This document shows positions 55,388-64,000 of a stretch of DNA of 64,000 nt, in pieces. The position numbers and the translations under genes are program-made. The DNA is taken from positions 317,501 through 381,500 of the forward strand of contig JACEFZ010005599.1 in the NCBI GenBank assembly GCA_014155875.1, written 5' to 3'. The DNA is from Cepaea nemoralis (lineage: Eukaryota; Mollusca; Gastropoda; Stylommatophora; Helicidae). The stretch's first letter is position 1, and every line of letters begins with the position of its first letter. A model generated the notes under the pieces. The model saw nothing but the letters and a program-made list of their open reading frames with translations. It was not told the origin of the DNA and did no database searches.

Positions 55388-55630
55388 ACTGAGTAGAGTG
55401 GAATCAAGAACCGACATCACAGCACTCAGGACATTCCTTTGCGTGCTCCATCCTCATAATCAACAGCCAGCGAAGAGTCCCAATACTAATTATGCCAGGA
55501 GCAGTCTGATTATGTGTCTGTCTGGTGTTTCCTCGGAGTTTTGAGTGTAGGTCAGATCCTCTGGTCACTCCCTGCAGCATCACTCCCTTCATCACCATTC
55601 TCTCCAAGCTATGGTGGTCTACCCGTTCTG
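55388..55630 (-). pseudogene. LINE-C 3' end, left of the LINE-F insertion
   Basis: The complement matches 12187-12400 (GGGACTCTTCGCTGGCTGTT and nearby) with an ACTC-type tail. Its upstream part is displaced to 60136-60250 by the LINE-F insertion. Confidence 0.75.
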
Positions 55631-55691
55631 ACAGCAGCGCCGTCTAGCTGACATAAATAACAACATTTTGCAGAAGTTCTGTTCTCAAAAC

Positions 55692-56288
55692 ATGATACAA
55701 TTCATCAACAACACAGCATCATTCACTTCACAGGCTGGTGCACCAAAAAAGAGTCTTTATAAGGATCAAATATATTTGTCTACATTGGGCACCAGTTTTC
55801 TCGCCAAGAATATCAAATATCCTGAACGGACATACCATACATCCAATACGGGATCGCGCCGGACACTTTTAGCTACTCCTGAAACTCAAGCCAGACGACA
55901 TACTCCCGTTACATCAAGTACTAATAGGACAGAAGTGTGCAGACCACTCATAACCACTGCACCTGAAATCCAAGCCAGACGGGACACTACCACTACACCA
56001 AGTCCGTTAAATACTTTCACACAGGAGGGTAATAATTACGAAGATATTTTTCCTATTCTCCCCAGAAAGGAACCAACTCTCAGCAACAACGATGTGCCAC
56101 CACAACCTCCTGTAAGCCACCAACCAGAGGCTCTAGTTGGTAGTCATTACATACCCATGAGACATCATCAGTACCCATTTCATTGTAACCCAGAATGGTT
56201 GCACCTCACACGGTATAGCCCAGCTACACTTCGTCAAGCACTTATAATGTCGCTGTACCAACAACCAACACAACCTGGTATTTACTAG
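55692..56288 (+). CDS. LINE-F ORF1
   Basis: 198 codons from ATG 55692; the open frame begins 24 bases earlier without ATG. It is rich in Thr, Pro, Ser and Gln, with two related segments, TPETQARRHTPVT and APEIQARRDTTTT, about 40 residues apart, which point to an internal duplication. There is no zinc knuckle or RNA-recognition motif that I can see. Position upstream of the endonuclease suggests the RNA-binding ORF1 role, but the sequence itself does not prove it. Confidence 0.6.
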   Translation: MIQFINNTASFTSQAGAPKKSLYKDQIYLSTLGTSFLAKNIKYPERTYHTSNTGSRRTLLATPETQARRHTPVTSSTNRTEVCRPLITTAPEIQARRDTTTTPSPLNTFTQEGNNYEDIFPILPRKEPTLSNNDVPPQPPVSHQPEALVGSHYIPMRHHQYPFHCNPEWLHLTRYSPATLRQALIMSLYQQPTQPGIY

Positions 56289-56855
56289 CAACTGAGCACA
56301 AAGCTACACCGGATCTCGGTACAAGAAAGAGCCTCTCCTTGAACGTTTATCTGCATATTTGGTTACTACTTGATCTAGTAACGTATTAGGTTATAAGCAA
56401 CTACAAACATTGACTTGTTTTGACTTTATATTAATTGATAGTACTTAGCTGTATAGCTTTATAATACTTTTCATTGTATTTTTACTGTGAGTGAGGGGGT
56501 CTTCACTGTTCTTCCTTCTGCTTACTGTTTAACGTTTTATTTCCCGTGTGGGATACTCCGCTTTAAACAGAGACATTGACTTGTATGGTCATTTATTAAT
56601 TCATTTGGATAACAGTTGGTTACTTAGCTTGTGAAGTAGTTTTTTTTTTCAGGTTAATTATTTGTTGTATGTTCTTTAATTCGTTTTGTTCCGTGTTTGC
56701 ATTATATTCGTTGGTATAATTAGTTATATCGTTATAATATTGTCATTTACATATCTATTTGTATTACTGATATTTTGTAAGTTAATGTAATTGTGATTTT
56801 TTTTTTTTTATGATCTTGTATTTTTGCTTAACTTTGACTAATTTACACTTTCTTC

Positions 56856-57480
56856 ATGGATGAAATGCCCGAGAAGTGGCAACACTGGCTCAATAAGTCA
56901 GGAATACGCCTTGGACACTTAAACATTTGCAGCTTATTTAACAAGCTACTAGAGTTATCTTCTATTCTTAATCAAAATTTTCATTTATTCGGCCTTAGTG
57001 AAAGTAGACTTAATGATAACATTTCAGATGAGGACATATCTATTAAAGGGTACAAAGTTTTTAGAAGGGATCCCTGTAGGAAACAAGAGACAGGCATAGT
57101 AACCTATGTTTCTAATTTACTAAATGCTCACCGTAGGCTAGACTTTGAAACTTGCGAAGTAGAATGTATGTGGTTAGAGTTAAAACTTCAAAACCGCACA
57201 CCCCTGATAATTGGTTACCTCTATCGAAATCCCAGTGCTGGACACGTCTGGTACGAAAACTTCACTACCATGATGGATGTTGTTTTCGCTTCCGGGAAGG
57301 AAATTATACTACTCGGAGACTTTAACATTGACACCAACAAATCCAACATAATATGGGGAAATATAATTGCATCATACAATTTCCAACAAATAGTACAACA
57401 GGCTATACGAGAGTAACAAAGTCATCTTCAACAGTCATAGATCACATTTATGTAACTTGCTCAGACAACATCATAGAATG
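56856..57480 (+). pseudogene. LINE-F endonuclease domain
   Basis: ATG at 56856. Motifs in order: LGHLNICSLFNKLLEL (Asn), FGLSESRLND (catalytic Glu), GYKVFRRDPCRKQETGIVTY, PLIIGYLYRNPSAG, IILLGDFNIDTN (Asp/Asn), then after a frameshift at about 57405 VIDHIYVT and AMSDHYPICC (final Asp-His). All expected catalytic residues are present, but in two frames. Confidence 0.88.
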
Positions 57481-59820
57481 CGCTGTACCCAATTGTGCAA
57501 TGAGCGATCACTACCCAATATGCTGCACGTGGTCTAAACAAGGAATTAAAACTCCTAAACATAAACACATAAGTGTAAAATATAGAAGTTACAAACATTT
57601 CAACCAAAACGCATTTTTACAGGACTTGCTCAGTTCACCTCTAGACAATGTTTGTCAGCTTCCTGACCCGGATGATGCTCTGGAATTCTGGATGAAAACA
57701 TTTATGGACGTTTTTGATAGACATGTGCCAATCAAGGAAGTTCGAGTAAAACACCACGTCAAGCCACCTTGGATCACCCAGGAAATACTTGAAATTATGA
57801 GAGACAGAGATAAAGCACATAAAAAGCGGGATCTCAGCGCATACCGTACTCTTAGAAACAAAGTTCAATATACCATACGACGGGAAAAGAAAAATTACTT
57901 TAAGAACTTAGTAATGGATAAAACAAATAGTAAGGATATATGGAAGGCAATTAACACCTTGACAAACAAGTATAACTTCCGAAATTCTTTACCATCAAAT
58001 CATATTACATGCGACCAATTCAGTAATTGTTTTCAAACTGACATAGACCAGTTGAAGGCTTCAATACCTAATTCTCCTTGCAACTTATCTTTACTGTCAT
58101 CGTTTTGCGAGAATAGATGCTCCGGCGATATTCTTTCCGACATACCGCTAATGACAATCACTGAGGTATTCACTTACCTCAGTAACCTAAAAAACACAAC
58201 CTCATCTGGGTTAGATGGAATCAGCAACCGGATTCTCCGTTGTGCTGCGCCAGTGATCTGTTTATCACTAACCTATGTATATAATCAGTGTCTCACCAAA
58301 GGCCACTTTCCATCAGCTCTCAAAATCGCTAAAGTGTACCCTCTTCTTAAATCTGGTTCATTGGACAATGATCTCCCTAACAATTACAGACCCATTTCCT
58401 TACTATCATCACTATCTAAGCCACTAGAAAAACACATCCATAAAGTAACATTACAGTATTTAGTTCGCAACAAGCTTATTGTTGACAACCAATCAGGATT
58501 TCGACCAAAATATTCTTGCCATACCGCCCTAACAAACATGATAGAAAATTGGCACCAGAATATAAACAACAACAGTCTATGTGGAACTGTGTTTATTGAT
58601 TTCAAGAAAGCATTTGATATGATAGACCATGTTATTTTAATTAAAAAACTTGAGACAATGAAAATTGGCCCTAATGTAGTCACTCTAATATCATCTTTTC
58701 CCCGCAGAAGTCGGATGTATCGGCCTAACGGCGCAAGAACGCAGCTCTGCTGTAAACAGGCACAACGCAATCACATCCGAAAAAAAAACTCCGGATGAAC
58801 GAAGAAGAAGAAATATCATCTTTTCTATCAAACAGAAAGCAAGTAGTATCACATAATAAATGTCTGTCTCATACCACTACCTTCAATATTGGAGTACCGC
58901 AAGGCTCTATTCTTGGCCCTCTATTGTTTGCCATATATATTAACGATCTACCTTTACATCTTTCGTCGTCCTGCGATCTATTTGCAGACGACTGTACAGT
59001 GTACACAAATGCTGAAAACTGTATTTTATTGGAGTCGTCTTTACAACAAGAATTAAATAATGTAGTTAGGTGGAGCTATTCAAACCGTATGCAAATTAAC
59101 ATCACTAAAACAAAATCAATGTTACTAACAACCAGACAAAGACTTCAAACTCTAAGCTCACACACATCACTTCAACTTCACATCGATAACATGCCAGTAG
59201 AAAGTGTAATTGAGCACAAAACATTAGGACATAATCATTGATAGAAACCTAACCTTTAATTCCCACGTTCAAGCGCTTATTAAACAAACAGCGAAAAAGG
59301 TCTACCAACTAGCCAAAATTAAAAACTTCCTTGATGAGGACACAAGGAAACTATTCTATACTTCTCATATACAGACACACTTTGACTACTGCTCTACAAT
59401 CTGGGACGGTTGTTCTAATTCAAACACCAAGCGACTTTACTCACTCCAGAAACGGGCCATGAGTCTAATTTATAACAAACATTTATCTGACAATCCTAGC
59501 CTGTATAAACGCCTTCAGTTACTACCACTCCGCAAACGCCTGCTTTTCAATAAAGCTAAACTAATTCACAAAATCCTGCATCGGAATGCCCCAAATTACC
59601 TTTGGCCATTGTTTAAATATAATGCTAGACACAGTAAACGTTTAAATATATTACACATTCCGAAGCCTAGGATTGACTTATACAAAACAAGCTTAACGTA
59701 CTCTGCAGCTCAGCTGTGGAACAATCTTCCACAAGAAATCAAAGACATCACCAATCCCTATTCATATAATCGCAAATTACTCGAACACTATCTCAGTACG
59801 GATTATCTTCCCCCTTAATA
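57481..59820 (+). pseudogene. LINE-F reverse transcriptase and C-terminal region
   Basis: Frames 57353-58700, 58826-59241 and 59459-59818. RT motifs: KVYPLLKSGSLDNDLPNNYR then PISLL, CGTVFIDFKKAFDMIDH (first Asp), IGVPQGSILGPLLFAIYIND, CDLFADDCTVYTN (FADD pair) and a post-RT region with FDYCSTIWDGCS, LPLRKRLLFNKAKLIHKIL and AAQLWNNLPQEIKDIT. A 111-bp SINE S6 (58701-58811) interrupts between the first Asp and the PQGS block. A further frameshift lies near 59230. Confidence 0.9.
58701..58811 (+). mobile_element. SINE S6, 5'-truncated, inside LINE-F RT
   Basis: 111 bp starting CCCGCAGAAGTCGGATGTAT and ending (GAA)n, with a perfect 14-bp duplication AATATCATCTTTTC (58687-58700 and 58812-58825). 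Removing it rejoins the RT coding sequence. Confidence 0.93.
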
Positions 59821-60135
59821 ATAGAGATAATAATAATAATAACAAAACCCTAGTATAACAGCCAGTCCCCTTTTGGTAGGCCAGTATATTCCACATGGCT
59901 AATAACAAGTGTCAGATCATTATCTAATTTTACTGTGTCGTGTAGTCTTGATGTTAGCATTTTGCCCATGCCTTTATAATGCATATCTTTTATATTGTTG
60001 CTGTTCTCTGTTAGCCTTGAATGATGTGTGAATGAAATAATGTATGAAAGAGAGTGATAGAAGGGCAGAATGTTAGACGGGCCTGCGTGCCCAATTCTTA
60101 ACCCTTTGAAAATAAAGTTTGTTCGTTCGTTCGTT

Positions 60136-60250
60136 CGTTCTGCACTAAACACACAATTCCAGAGATCCCCGACCACAAATGCCTTATCATGCACAATAAC
60201 CATACCAAGCGGTACAGAACCACTCAGTTTGTTCCCCTGCTCTTAGGAAA
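60136..60250 (-). pseudogene. LINE-C RNase H tail, right of LINE-F
   Basis: The minus strand reads TNKLSGSVPLGMVIVHDKAF, matching the degenerate end of the LINE-C RNase H region (NEQVDILAGSALHGGVLVYD at 12430-12560). It continues the LINE-C copy at 55388-55630. Confidence 0.7.
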
Positions 60251-60399
60251 TTGTAAAAAATACCATGAGCAGAGAGAAACACGACTGTGACATCTTTACA
60301 AGAAACAAGTGCAAACTGTAGATTCTTTTTAGAAACGTAGAGAGTCAAGATTTTTTGGTCATGCTATGTAGCAAATATTATCTAGCCAGAAATATTATC
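60251..60399. other. Unassigned; possible LINE remnant
   Basis: Short, no frame. Confidence 0.4.
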
Positions 60400-60955
60400 T
60401 AGAATCGCACTGGCATCTGGTGCCTTCAATAAACTGTAAAACATCTGGAAGTCAAAGACACTCAGCAAACATACGAAACTTAAAATCTTCAACTCTTCTG
60501 TGATTCCAGTATGGATGTGAGAGTTGGAAATCAACGGTAGCTTTAGATAAAAAATTTAGAAAATTTTGAGATCAAATGTCTTAGAAGAATTCTAAACCTC
60601 CACTGGACAGATTTCAGAACCAATAAGCGAATAAGACAAGAGACTAAGCAAGATATTCTATCCAGTTTTATAAGAAAACACCATTGAAACTACATCGGAT
60701 ATGTACTCAGAATGGACAAGACAAGAATCCCCAACAAAGCCCTCTTATGGTCACCAGTAGGGAAAAGAAAACGGGGAAGACCAAGAGAGACCCTGCGTAG
60801 AACCATCATCAGAGAAGGCTCATTCAACGGCCAAGAGAATATCCAGGATCTACAACAGGTAGCAGCGAACCGCCGGACATGGAGAACCATGACTTCTGCC
60901 CTATGCGCCGACTTAGGCTCAAGAGGTAGGACTAATCTAGCAAAATAAAACTAGA
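60400..60955 (+). pseudogene. LINE-G-like 3' end
   Basis: Frames with CLRRILNLHWTDFRTNKRIR, then GYVLRMDKTRIPNKALLWSP and VGKRKRGRPRETLRRTIIRE, ending RTWRTMTSALCADLGSRG. This is the classic C-terminal end of RTE/CR1-type RT proteins. One stop near 60688. Confidence 0.8.
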
Positions 60956-60969
60956 AAACGTAGCGATAA

Positions 60970-61140
60970 CCGGTAAAACTGATGGGGAAAAGAGCAAAGG
61001 AATGGCAGAGAGAAAAATGTATCGATGGCTTTTCCACATGGCTTATTCGAGATAAGACCTCATACTCGATGCAAGACTCTTGTGATCGTGTGAGGAAAAG
61101 AACAATGACCGCACACGTTTTGGCGTGGCACGTGATGATG
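60970..61140 (+). pseudogene. LINE-D C-terminal scrap
   Basis: KCIDGFSTWLIRDKTSYSMQ and SCDRVRKRTMTAHVLAWHVM align with the LINE-D tail at 31700-31826. A GATGATGGT-rich end follows. Confidence 0.65.
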
Positions 61141-61444
61141 GTGATGATGACGATGATGAGAAATCGGTGGTACTCTTCAGACTAGGAAACATGTGATCGT
61201 AGCCTTAGATATATACTTTCAAAATAAGGCATTGATATCTGCTCCTGTGGAGAGGGAAAATACATAGTGGAATATACCCCCCAGACTGTCGTGTGATGTT
61301 ATGGCCCTGCCCAGCCCATCAGCCATAACAAGTATGTGGTGATAAAATAAGTATGACAGCGATTGCAACCTTCATCACGAAGATGTATGTCGTTATTTGA
61401 GAGCGACTGAAGTGATGGTTGTACCAACAACAGCATTAACTCTA
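61141..61444. other. Unassigned intron sequence
   Basis: No frame or repeat recognised. Confidence 0.45.
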
Positions 61445-61752
<308 letters not shown>

Positions 61753-61757
61753 ATTAT

Positions 61758-61790
61758 AGTGTCAAGGACAAAGACTTTCCACAAGGTAAG
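61758..61790 (+). repeat. Displaced copy of the exon 11 donor region
   Basis: AAAGACTTTCCACAAGGTAAGC, shortened here to the key word TTTCCACAAGGTAAGC, is the same as the 3' end of exon 11 plus its donor, about 1.07 kb upstream of that exon. It sits between the GAA array and a LINE-F 3' end. Confidence 0.8.
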
Positions 61791-62137
61791 CAAACATTTA
61801 ACTGACTATCCTAGCATGTATAAACCCCTTCAGTTACTTCCACTATGCAAACGCCTGCTTTTCAATAAGGCTAAACTAATTCACAAAATCCTACATCGGA
61901 ATGCCCCAAACTACCTTTGGCCATTGTTTAAATATAATGCTAGACACAATAAACGACTAAATATATTACACATTCCGAAGCCTAGGATAGACTTATACAA
62001 AACAAGCTTAACGTACTCTGCAGCTCAGCTGTGGAACAATCTTCCACAAGAAATCAAAGACATCACCAATCCCTATTCATATAATCGCAAATTATGCGAA
62101 CACTATCTCAGTACGGATTATCTACCTCCTTAATAAC

Positions 62138-62222
<85 letters not shown>

Positions 62223-62525
62223 CCCTAGTGTAACAGTCAGTCACCTTTTGGTAGGCCAGTATATTCCACATAGCTAATAACAAGTGCCACACCAGTCATT
62301 ACTATTACTGAGTCGTGTAGTATTGATTTTTCATTATCCCCATGCCTTTATAATGCATATCCTTTATATTGTTGATGTTTTCAGTTAGCCTGGAATGATG
62401 TGTGAATGATATAATATATGAAAGAGAGTGATAGAAGGGCAGAATGTTAGACGGGCCTGCGTGCCCAATTCTTAACCCTTTGAAAATAAAGTTTGTTTGT
62501 TTGTTTAATTGTTTGTTTGTTTGTT
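61791..62525 (+). pseudogene. LINE-F 3' end with expanded AAT
   Basis: A 5'-truncated copy of LINE-F starting in the post-RT region (LLFNKAKLIHKILHRNAPNY) and open to the stop at 62133. The AAT run after the stop has grown to about 28 triplets (62135-62222), against about five in the copy at 59818. The 3' UTR and AATAAAGTTTGTTTG tail are intact. Confidence 0.9.
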
Positions 62526-62727
62526 AACTTGTCAGCACGTTTAATCTACATTGTTAACATCCCCTCCTTAGTGAATTCAGAGAGTATAACGTGTTTTCAT
62601 GGATAATTATAAACATAAATTCAGTGAAAGCGGTTCTCATGTCCACCTAGAAAACCACCCTTTACTGTAGAAATTAACCATTAACGTTTAAATTATTTCA
62701 AACAATACTTGTTATCTTTGTGTTCAG
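62526..62727. other. Unassigned intron sequence before exon 11
   Basis: AT-rich, ending in a normal pyrimidine tract and acceptor. Confidence 0.5.
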
Positions 62728-62860
62728 ACCCAACAGGCTGGGAAAGTTCTCCAAACGTTGTCATGATGCCGAGCTACGTGTCTCTTACGCCATCCCACTT
62801 GAGATCATCTACATGACGCCCCTGCTGTCCTGGAATCCTTACAAGTTGACTTTCCACAAG
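62728..62860 (+). CDS. Host gene exon 11 (last seen)
   Basis: The acceptor is ATCTTTGTGTTCAG|A, completing a codon from exon 10, and the donor is TTCCACAAG|GTAAGC. It encodes PNRLGKFSKRCHDAELRVSY then AIPLEIIYMTPLLSWNPYKL and TFHK. It is 133 nt, phase 0 at the 3' end. The gene must continue beyond the window, since there is no stop. The donor region is copied several times in the following intron. Confidence 0.85.
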
Positions 62861-63255
62861 GTAAGCATCATGTCAATAAACTTACGTCTACTGTCAAAGA
62901 TGGAGACTTTCCACAAGGTAATTAAAATTTGTTGCCGTTGATGTACTAGGCAAGTGTTACGTTCAGTAATTTGCCATTGCTTTCTGAACGACCGGCTCCC
63001 ATACCAGCAAGTTATAACACAACGCGACACGGTCTGCTACACAAATCGGTCGTAGCTGAGCTTCGAACGCCTGGTACCCGGCTCACGAACCGCGTTCGCA
63101 AGCTTTTAGCCACGGAGCCGTCAATAAACATCCGTCCAATGTCACATTTGGAGACTTTCCATAAGGTAAGCCCATGTCAATAAATTTTCGTCTAATGTCA
63201 CAGATGGAGACTTTCCTTAAGGTTAGCCCATGTAAATCAACCTCCGTCTAGTGTC
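62861..63255 (+). repeat. Array of copied exon 11 donors
   Basis: A 57-bp unit comprising the last 15 or so exon bases, the donor and about 40 intron bases is repeated. GACTTTCCACAAGGTAAT is at 62907-62924, GACTTTCCATAAGGTAAGC at about 63153-63171 and GACTTTCCTTAAGGTTAGC at about 63209-63227, followed by a partial unit. SINE S2 splits the array. Confidence 0.88.
62929..63127 (-). mobile_element. SINE S2
   Basis: The minus strand starts GGCTCCGTGGCTAAAAGCTT (A box) and has GCGTTCGAAGCTC (B-box-like). The body ends in the complement of TTGCCATTGCTTTCTGAACG. It is inserted inside the donor-copy array. Confidence 0.75.
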
Positions 63256-63297
63256 AAAGATGGAGACAAGAAGAAGGAATATTCTTAAGAGGACGTC

Positions 63298-63480
63298 TCG
63301 GTCAACCCCCAGTATTTTATTGCTGTTTGTGATTTCTTGAATTTTTTACGTACTGTTGTTTGCATTTGCTTTCTGAACGACTGACACTCTTACCATTGTA
63401 TGAAAACCAACACAAGTGGTCTGCTGCCAAATCATCTGCAGCTGTATTTCGAACGCAAGGGTCAGGCGACTTGGACACCG
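63298..63480 (-). mobile_element. SINE S2, older copy
   Basis: Complement of TTTGCTTTCTGAACGACTG and a B-box-like GCGTTCGAAATAC. The tRNA-like head is eroded. Confidence 0.6.
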
Positions 63481-63489
63481 GAGTCCTTC

Positions 63490-64000
63490 AGATGATACAC
63501 AACCAGCCAACTTATCTGCCTAACAATCAGCCAAACTATTACCTAACAACCAGCCAACCCATCTGTCAGAGTCTTGCGTAGAGCAAGATAAGTAGCTCGT
63601 TTTCTGGCAAGTGTGAAGCAATATCAAACTATCAAATCACACGAAGTGAATATCCGAAAGTATTATTCACAAGCTTTATTTACGCGCTGCATTTATTATC
63701 GCACAAACATCGAGGAATGACAATCCATAGCAATCATTACGGCATGAACAATATCACTACAATACATAATAATACATGCAGGCAATAAACATCTCACTTA
63801 CAAGTCAAACTATTCAAGCGTTCGAACCAGCCTCCCACTGTCGTACAGGCTAGCTCTCAATGCAGATTCAAACACTCCTCGCATACCCATGCGACCTGTC
63901 CATTCAAACACCTAGACCCGTCTGCCAGTCCTGGCGTTCTACACGCTACACGCTCACGTCAGCTGGTGTGACCCCTGCAAGGTTCACGGGGTGTACTGCT
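63490..64000. other. Unassigned; short AACCAGCC repeat
   Basis: Degenerate AACCAGCCAA words at 63503-63560, then 440 bp with no recognisable feature to the window end. Confidence 0.5.

Larger units (their letters stand above)
55631..60135 (+). mobile_element. LINE-F: full-length CR1/L2-like LINE
   Basis: A 4.5-kb non-LTR retrotransposon inserted in LINE-C. Flanks share CGTTCTG (55624-55630 and 60136-60142), a short duplication that partly merges with the tail. Layout: ORF1 (55692-56288), 570-bp T-rich spacer, endonuclease (56856-57416), RT (to about 59820), 3' UTR with AATAAA, and a (GTTC)n tail. The RT is interrupted by SINE S6. Frameshifts at about 57405 and 59230 make it inactive. Two other 3' ends of the family are present (24888-24961 and 61791-62525). 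Confidence 0.9.

Overview
The window looks like intron-rich nuclear DNA from an invertebrate animal. A mollusc, perhaps a heterobranch gastropod, is my best guess; this rests on general resemblance and not on a database match. There is no bacterial gene organisation. GT/AG introns, tRNA-derived SINEs, several LINE clades, Tc1/mariner and hAT DNA transposons, an LTR retrotransposon and many mini- and microsatellites are all visible.

One host gene can be assembled from the sequence. Eleven short plus-strand exons (11315-11502, 14789-14925, 18536-18699, 20442-20639, 25172-25262, 28710-28981, 42812-42882, 46622-46744, 52580-52775, 53565-53659, 62728-62860) each have an AG acceptor and a GT donor. 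Their reading phases fit end to end, giving about 556 codons over 51.5 kb. Both gene ends lie outside what I can recognise. The product has a signal-peptide-like start, a short helical stretch and four N-glycosylation sequons, so it is probably secreted. I do not recognise the family. Exon 7 has a one-base problem at its expected 3' end.

The rest is repeats. From 1 to 9.5 kb there is a nested stack: a LINE ORF1 scrap, a LINE 3' end, a mariner broken by a hAT element and a SINE, then an old LINE split by a full-length RNase H-bearing LINE with a perfect 16-bp target duplication. From 10 to 28 kb the introns hold triplet-repeat arrays, 34-bp, 37-bp, GGTT-type, 38-bp-type and 57-bp arrays, SINEs and LINE tails. 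A complete 10.26-kb LTR retrotransposon lies at 31835-42091 on the minus strand, with a perfect ATGTA duplication. It has 3.57-kb LTRs, a proline-tRNA-type primer site and one 869-codon frame carrying gag, protease and only the two ends of integrase. Reverse transcriptase, RNase H and the integrase core are missing. From 42 to 64 kb there are two copies of a Tc1/IS630-like transposon sharing one SINE insertion, a full-length CR1-like LINE (55631-60135) and many SINEs.

Two themes deserve attention. First, several intronic tandem arrays touch the splice junctions of the host gene, and in some the repeat unit contains the splice site itself. Second, the LTR element keeps an almost continuous frame although most of pol has been deleted. 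I use working labels: LINE-A to LINE-G and SINE S1 to S6.
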